From: Microgenomates group bacterium RBG_16_45_19 | Lineage (GTDB): Bacteria > Patescibacteriota > Microgenomatia > UBA1400 > RBG-16-45-19 | Direction of reading: 5' to 3' | Length of the DNA: 43,728 bases | Assembly: GCA_001803415.1 (NCBI GenBank) | Contig: MHDC01000001.1 | Coordinates: 1 to 43,728, forward strand | In this document: piece by piece, positions 40,769-43,728 of the stretch | Layout: each line of letters starts with the position of its first letter | Position numbering within the stretch: position 1 is the first letter of the stretch | Made by a program: the position numbers and the translations under genes | The notes under the pieces: model-generated | The model's database searches: none | Told to the model about the DNA's origin: nothing | The model's input: only the letters and a program-made list of their open reading frames with translations

Positions 40769-41131
40769 ATGAACGCACCTGTTTCCGCTCCACCATTATC
40801 CCCATTTATCAAAAAAGGCAATACAATTTATACCTCTTATACCTCGGGACAGGTTTATCTCAAAGATGGAAAGCTGATTGAGGGGACGGTCAAAGACCAA
40901 GCCCACCAGGTCATGCAAAATCTAAAAACTGTATTGGGAAATGCCGGAGCCAGTTTCAGCGATGTGGTTAAAACCACGATTTATACCACCGATATGTCCA
41001 TTTATGGGGAAATAAATGAGGTTTATGCCAGTTATTTTTCTGGGAACTATCCAGCCAGAGAAGTCATCGGCGTCAAAGAATTGCCCTTGGGTGCTAAAAT
41101 CGAAATTAGCATGATCGCTATAGTAAACTAA
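40769..41131 (+). CDS. RidA/YjgF-family protein
   Basis: A 120-residue RidA-like protein. RidA hydrolyses reactive enamine/imine intermediates released by PLP enzymes. The family's blocks are visible: IYTSYTSGQVYLKDGKL, QVMQNLKTVLGNAGASFSDVVKTTIYTTDM and the end PAREVIGVKELPLGAKIEISMIA. The Arg of PAR that binds the substrate carboxylate in active members is present. I chose ATG 40769 because AGGA stands 8 nt before it; an in-frame ATG at 40733 overlapping the SDR stop would add 12 residues. Confidence 0.85.
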   Translation: MNAPVSAPPLSPFIKKGNTIYTSYTSGQVYLKDGKLIEGTVKDQAHQVMQNLKTVLGNAGASFSDVVKTTIYTTDMSIYGEINEVYASYFSGNYPAREVIGVKELPLGAKIEISMIAIVN

Positions 41132-41152
41132 TAATTGTTAAAAAGGAGCCGT

Positions 41153-41648
41153 ATGATAGGTGAAAGTGGTTTCGATTCTCAACAGTCACAATTGATATTT
41201 TCAATTGCAACAAACGCAAGAACTGGAAAAGAATATTCTGTTAAATCGCCGACCGTGCAAAGATTTGATTTAACAGGTTTATCGGAAAGTGAAATTCAGT
41301 CGACTCATTCAAGGCTAATTTTTCCTAAAAAAAGTTAACAGACCAGTTGCTTTTGACCCAGCGAAATTAATGACAGGAATTATCGGTGGAGATTTTATAA
41401 CTAAGGATGTTGTAACGGCATATTATCCACATATTCATGAGGGCAAATTAACGGGTAAAACAGAATTCACGATGACTTTGGATGATGCAGCATTACTTAT
41501 GAGACGGGCCGCAAGTGAGTTGAAAATTGACCCCAGTTTATTAAAAAAAGCAGTTGATGGATATTTAACTGAGATTTCGTTTGCGATCCCAGAAGATTGG
41601 AAGCTCCACGAAAAAGATGTTGCTATGTCGTTAGCAGCAAAACTATAA
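41153..41648 (+). pseudogene. unrecognised protein split by a frameshift at an A7 run
   Basis: A good SD (AAAAAGGAG) precedes ATG 41153. The first frame (MIGESGFDSQQSQ...RLIFPKKS) stops at 41338 just after CCTAAAAAAAG. If one A is dropped the reading continues without a break as KKVNRPVAFDPAKLMTGIIG through ITKDVVTAYYPHI to SLAAKL at 41648, giving about 164 residues. The protein is soluble with an alpha/beta look and I do not recognise it. The split may be a real mutation, transcriptional slippage at the A run, or a sequencing error in the homopolymer. Confidence 0.6.
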
Positions 41649-41894
41649 GTCCGACGAGTTATTTTTTCAACCAAAGAGCGGAGCATAACGATAATCACAC
41701 ATCTGGAAGTGGGTTCGAATAGCGTCCTTCGACGAAGCTCGGGATACATAGTTCGGCAGGCTCAATATTGTAAATCAACGCAGGCCAGCTCGTTTTTTCC
41801 TCAAGAAGTAATATATCAAAACACATCACTCCCGGCATGGATTCGAACCTAACTCTGTTATCCTCCGTCCTTAGTCATATGTATATTAACCGGA
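41649..41894. other. 246-bp intergenic stretch with repeat-like pieces
   Basis: No gene seen. It holds the small palindrome CTTCGACGAAG with a following GTTCGGCAGGCTCA, resembling dispersed short repeats, and on the minus strand a tRNA-T-arm-like piece (GGTTCGAATCCATGCCGGGAGT, reverse of about 41828-41850) without the rest of a tRNA. Confidence 0.45.
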
Positions 41895-41900
41895 TATAAT
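41895..41900 (+). promoter_or_regulatory. -10 box of the Nudix gene, predicted leaderless
   Basis: Perfect TATAAT ending 6 nt before ATG 41907; TTAGTC 18 bp upstream is a weak -35. Confidence 0.6.
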
Positions 41901-41906
41901 ATCCTC

Positions 41907-42428
41907 ATGTTAACAACCAAACCTCACGTTATTTGTGAAATAAGCAATCAAGATTTTGGTTTACCCACAGCCTCACATACAAATTACCGGATTCGAGAAG
42001 CCTCTCGGGGATTATTAATTCATGAAAGTGAGGTAGCTTTAATCTATTTATCCCGTTTCAAATATCACAAATTGCCTGGCGGTGGGATTGAAAAGGGTGA
42101 AACGCCAGAACAAGCTTTTCACCGAGAAATTTTAGAAGAGACTGGCTGCCACTGCCAGGTCACTAATCCAAATGCAATTACCATAGAATATCGAGATAAT
42201 TTTCAGCTAACTCAAATTTCTCATATCTTTTTTGGAAGAGTGACCGAAAACACTTATAAGCTTCGGTTAGACCAGTACGAAATTGAAGAAGGTTCTGAGT
42301 TAAAGTGGATCCCAATAAAAGAGGTAGAAGTTTTGCTTAAAAATGACTCCACCGATGATTATGAGGGTAAATTTATTCGTTACCGTGACCTCAAAATTTG
42401 GAAGTTTTATATTGAAATCCAGTTTTAA
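41907..42428 (+). CDS. Nudix hydrolase
   Basis: A 173-residue Nudix enzyme. The complete Nudix box G-x5-E-x7-REUxEExGU is present as GGIEKGETPEQAFHREILEETGC, with the metal-binding glutamates. These enzymes hydrolyse nucleoside diphosphates linked to another group; the substrate is not evident. A -10 box ends 6 nt before the ATG and there is no SD. Its 3' end overlaps the remnant metallophosphoesterase frame on the other strand. Confidence 0.87.
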   Translation: MLTTKPHVICEISNQDFGLPTASHTNYRIREASRGLLIHESEVALIYLSRFKYHKLPGGGIEKGETPEQAFHREILEETGCHCQVTNPNAITIEYRDNFQLTQISHIFFGRVTENTYKLRLDQYEIEEGSELKWIPIKEVEVLLKNDSTDDYEGKFIRYRDLKIWKFYIEIQF

Positions 42429-42534
42429 AATACATGAATTCCGCCTGAATAATTTGGGTATCGTAGGCTGCGATGCCAGCTTTAGTCAAACTGCCTAAAT
42501 TGTCATGAGTGTCGGAAATAATCCCAATGATCAT
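42391..42534 (-). pseudogene. N-terminal remnant of a calcineurin-like metallophosphoesterase
   Basis: The minus-strand frame from ATG 42534 begins MIIGIISDTHDNLGSLTKA, the hallmark start of YfcE/MJ0936-type phosphoesterases (Asp and His metal ligands in SDTHDN). After about 30 residues similarity ends and the frame runs into the Nudix gene's 3' end before stopping at 42391. The bulk of the enzyme (normally 150-180 residues) is missing, so this is a truncated copy. Confidence 0.65.
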
Positions 42535-42573
42535 GTCTAGATATTATCACAAACTTTATTAAGATGAACTTAA

Positions 42574-42582
42574 TGATAAAAT
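42574..42582 (+). promoter_or_regulatory. extended -10 of the 42590 gene, predicted leaderless
   Basis: TGA-TAAAAT ending 7 nt before ATG 42590. Confidence 0.55.
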
Positions 42583-42589
42583 TTGCGAT

Positions 42590-42973
42590 ATGTCATCAGA
42601 ACAGACGGAGTTAAAGCTCTTTGTCGGAGTAAAAGACTCAGACAAATTATCACTAATGGCAACAATAGCTAGAGAGCTAGGTTTTATTGTTGCCAATAAC
42701 TCACTAGATTTGAGATTTCATACCCTAGACTTCAACGGAAGAGAAGTTGTTATACAAGGTGGCGTCGTGACGCAATGCATCCCCGAATTAATAAAGTTAG
42801 CTTTAGATTCAGGTGCAGCTAGAGTGACAGTGGATTTGGAACAATGTCGCGATTATGACGTTAATGAATCAAGAACATACCCTTTATTACCTAGTGAGGC
42901 CAGGAAGAAACGCTTATTAAGTTCTTTAGGTAGAAAATACTCACGTAATAAACGATTAATACTACTTCCATAG
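42590..42973 (+). CDS. hypothetical protein, 127 aa
   Basis: Not recognised. The protein is soluble; KLFVGVKDSDKLSLMATIA, then LDFNGREVVIQGGVV and LIKLALDSGAARVTVDLEQC suggest an alpha/beta fold with alternating strands and helices, and the last 25 residues are strongly basic (EARKKRLLSSLGRKYSRNKR), which could contact nucleic acid. It stands alone, with its own extended -10 box and no SD. No function is proposed. Confidence 0.6.
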   Translation: MSSEQTELKLFVGVKDSDKLSLMATIARELGFIVANNSLDLRFHTLDFNGREVVIQGGVVTQCIPELIKLALDSGAARVTVDLEQCRDYDVNESRTYPLLPSEARKKRLLSSLGRKYSRNKRLILLP

Positions 42974-43015
42974 ATACTATTAAGGTCAGCATAGGTTTTG
43001 GAGCAGGTTTTAACG

Positions 43016-43050
43016 TGCCTGCCGGCGGGTAGGCCTTCCAGAGGCAGGCA
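43016..43050. repeat. inverted repeat TGCCTGCC...GGCAGGCA
   Basis: 8-bp perfect arms (43016-43023 and 43043-43050) around a 19-nt GC-rich loop containing AGGCCT. It lies in the 182-bp gap between the 42590 gene and the YdcF-like gene. No T run follows, so it is more like a dispersed palindromic repeat than a terminator. Confidence 0.6.
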
Positions 43051-43143
43051 GGAGCGCAGGCCAGCCGAGTCAGACTAAAAACCCAAGGTGGCTGGACCAT
43101 TGCCCTCCCAGGGTGAAAAATGAAAATATTTGCATGAGGCCTA

Positions 43144-43149
43144 TATAAT
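43144..43149 (+). promoter_or_regulatory. -10 box of the YdcF-like gene, predicted leaderless
   Basis: Perfect TATAAT ending 6 nt before ATG 43156. Confidence 0.6.
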
Positions 43150-43155
43150 TGGTGA

Positions 43156-43728
43156 ATGACAATTGAAAGTGGTCAAGAGATAGAAGCAACCGTAAAAAAT
43201 AAAGATCTACTTTTAAGTCGGAGAGAATTCATTCAATTTATCGGTTTTTTTACTGGGGTAATTGGTGGTTCCTTATTGTATGCCAAACGCCAGAGCATTA
43301 ATTGGAAAAATACCCAATGGACGATTGAAGCTTTGGTTAGCCAAGAGATTGATTGTTCTTACCCGGTAGAAAAAGTGGATGAGAATTACCCATTTGACGC
43401 TATTGTTGTTCCGGGTGGAGGGACTGATATTAATCTCCAAGCTTATACCGTTCCTAATGAATTTCAACAGATAAGATTAGAAGCAGCAGCTCTGGCTTTT
43501 ATTAACGGTCAAGCTAATAAAATCGTTTTGCTTGATGGTAAATCTGAACCTGGTCAGACTTCATCCGCCAGTGCCAGTTGGTTAAAAGAAAAAATTATAG
43601 AATTATCTGGAGGTACAGTTAGCCTCAATGATGAAGAGATCTACTGCACAATTAATATTTTTTACTTGATGTGTTACTCTAGTAGTGGACAGAGAAAGTC
43701 GACTACTATGATTGCATTATCAAAGCTC
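43156..43728 (+). CDS. YdcF/SanA-like (DUF218) membrane protein, cut by window edge
   Basis: The frame is open from ATG 43156 to the right edge (191 residues visible). Residues about 26-45 form one membrane segment (EFIQFIGFFTGVIGGSLLYA). The outside part has the DUF218 order: DAIVVPGGGTD, then QQIRLEAAALAFINGQANKIVLLDGKSEPG. Members of this family are linked with envelope integrity; the reaction is unsettled. The end of the gene lies outside the window. Confidence 0.65.
   Translation, partial: MTIESGQEIEATVKNKDLLLSRREFIQFIGFFTGVIGGSLLYAKRQSINWKNTQWTIEALVSQEIDCSYPVEKVDENYPFDAIVVPGGGTDINLQAYTVPNEFQQIRLEAAALAFINGQANKIVLLDGKSEPGQTSSASASWLKEKIIELSGGTVSLNDEEIYCTINIFYLMCYSSSGQRKSTTMIALSKL

Noticed and set aside
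41325-41345. dnaX-like A-AAA-AAG programmed -1 frameshift
   Set aside because: The frame needed to continue is +1 relative to the first part; a -1 shift runs into a stop after a few codons.
41828-41850. tRNA T-arm-like sequence on the minus strand
   Set aside because: Only the T-loop and a GCCGGGAGT-like 3' side are seen; stems do not pair well and no anticodon arm or 5' acceptor is present.
1-43728. CRISPR array or cas genes
   Set aside because: No regularly spaced repeats and no Cas-like protein seen.
1-43728. Recoded TGA (as in Gracilibacteria/Absconditabacteria)
   Set aside because: TGA ends several well-defined genes (for example lexA and the fused methylase), and no core gene needs TGA read as an amino acid.

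Overview
The window looks like a piece of a small-genome bacterium of the Candidate Phyla Radiation (Patescibacteria), possibly Microgenomates. This is inference from gene content and architecture; no marker gene in the window fixes the taxon. Supporting signs are tightly packed or overlapping genes, an archaeal-type CoA-synthesis fusion protein, surface-glycan genes with many membrane segments, moderate GC, and TGA used as a normal stop. A striking property is promoter layout: at a dozen or more genes a TATAAT-like -10 box, often of the extended TGn type, ends only 5-8 nt before the start codon, which predicts leaderless mRNAs. A minority of genes instead carry a clear Shine-Dalgarno (SD) sequence.

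Layout. 1-2000: edge of a DMT-family transporter gene with a 50-residue ORF upstream, then a DDE-transposase insertion sequence. 2059-3038: an AbiEii-type toxin and its small partner, framed by 52-bp direct repeats that duplicate the 3' end of the adjoining Y-family polymerase gene. 2972-8231: a four-gene convoy on the minus strand, lexA, fused nuclease/methylase, specificity subunit, Y-family DNA polymerase, behind one lexA promoter. 8243-9885: a small conserved ORF and a secreted phosphodiester glycosidase-like protein. 9924-18361: housekeeping genes on the minus strand (secA, a spermidine-synthase-like gene, serS, then lysS with Nif3-like, Maf-like and HD-domain genes). Just upstream of lysS lie a 19-codon ORF and a strong terminator that could form a lysine-sensing leader. 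18562-21546: tRNA-Glu, greA, tRNA-Lys, and a large serine recombinase flanked by perfect 103-bp inverted repeats.

21547-29318: an unrecognised small protein, then a cell-envelope group (DUF1461-like membrane protein, GT39-like glycosyltransferase, C39-like peptidase, polysaccharide-deacetylase-like protein, acyltransferase, LytR_C-like protein) and a polyprenyl synthase. 29315-34946: lon behind a CIRCE-like operator, a fused phosphopantetheine adenylyltransferase/DUF359 dephospho-CoA kinase, trpS, and two lytic-transglycosylase-like genes. 35011-36420: tRNA-Gln and a Fic protein preceded by three 10-bp direct repeats. 36445-43728: an accessory stretch with an M48 peptidase, a YdjM-like membrane protein, SDR, RidA and Nudix enzymes, a YdcF-like protein cut by the window edge, and several broken genes (HIT hydrolase, serine beta-lactamase-fold hydrolase, an unknown protein split at an A7 run, a metallophosphoesterase remnant).

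How they fit together: the left third is defence and DNA-damage response (toxin, restriction-modification, LexA, translesion polymerase), the centre is translation, secretion and wall/surface construction, and the right end is a mixed, partly decaying accessory region.
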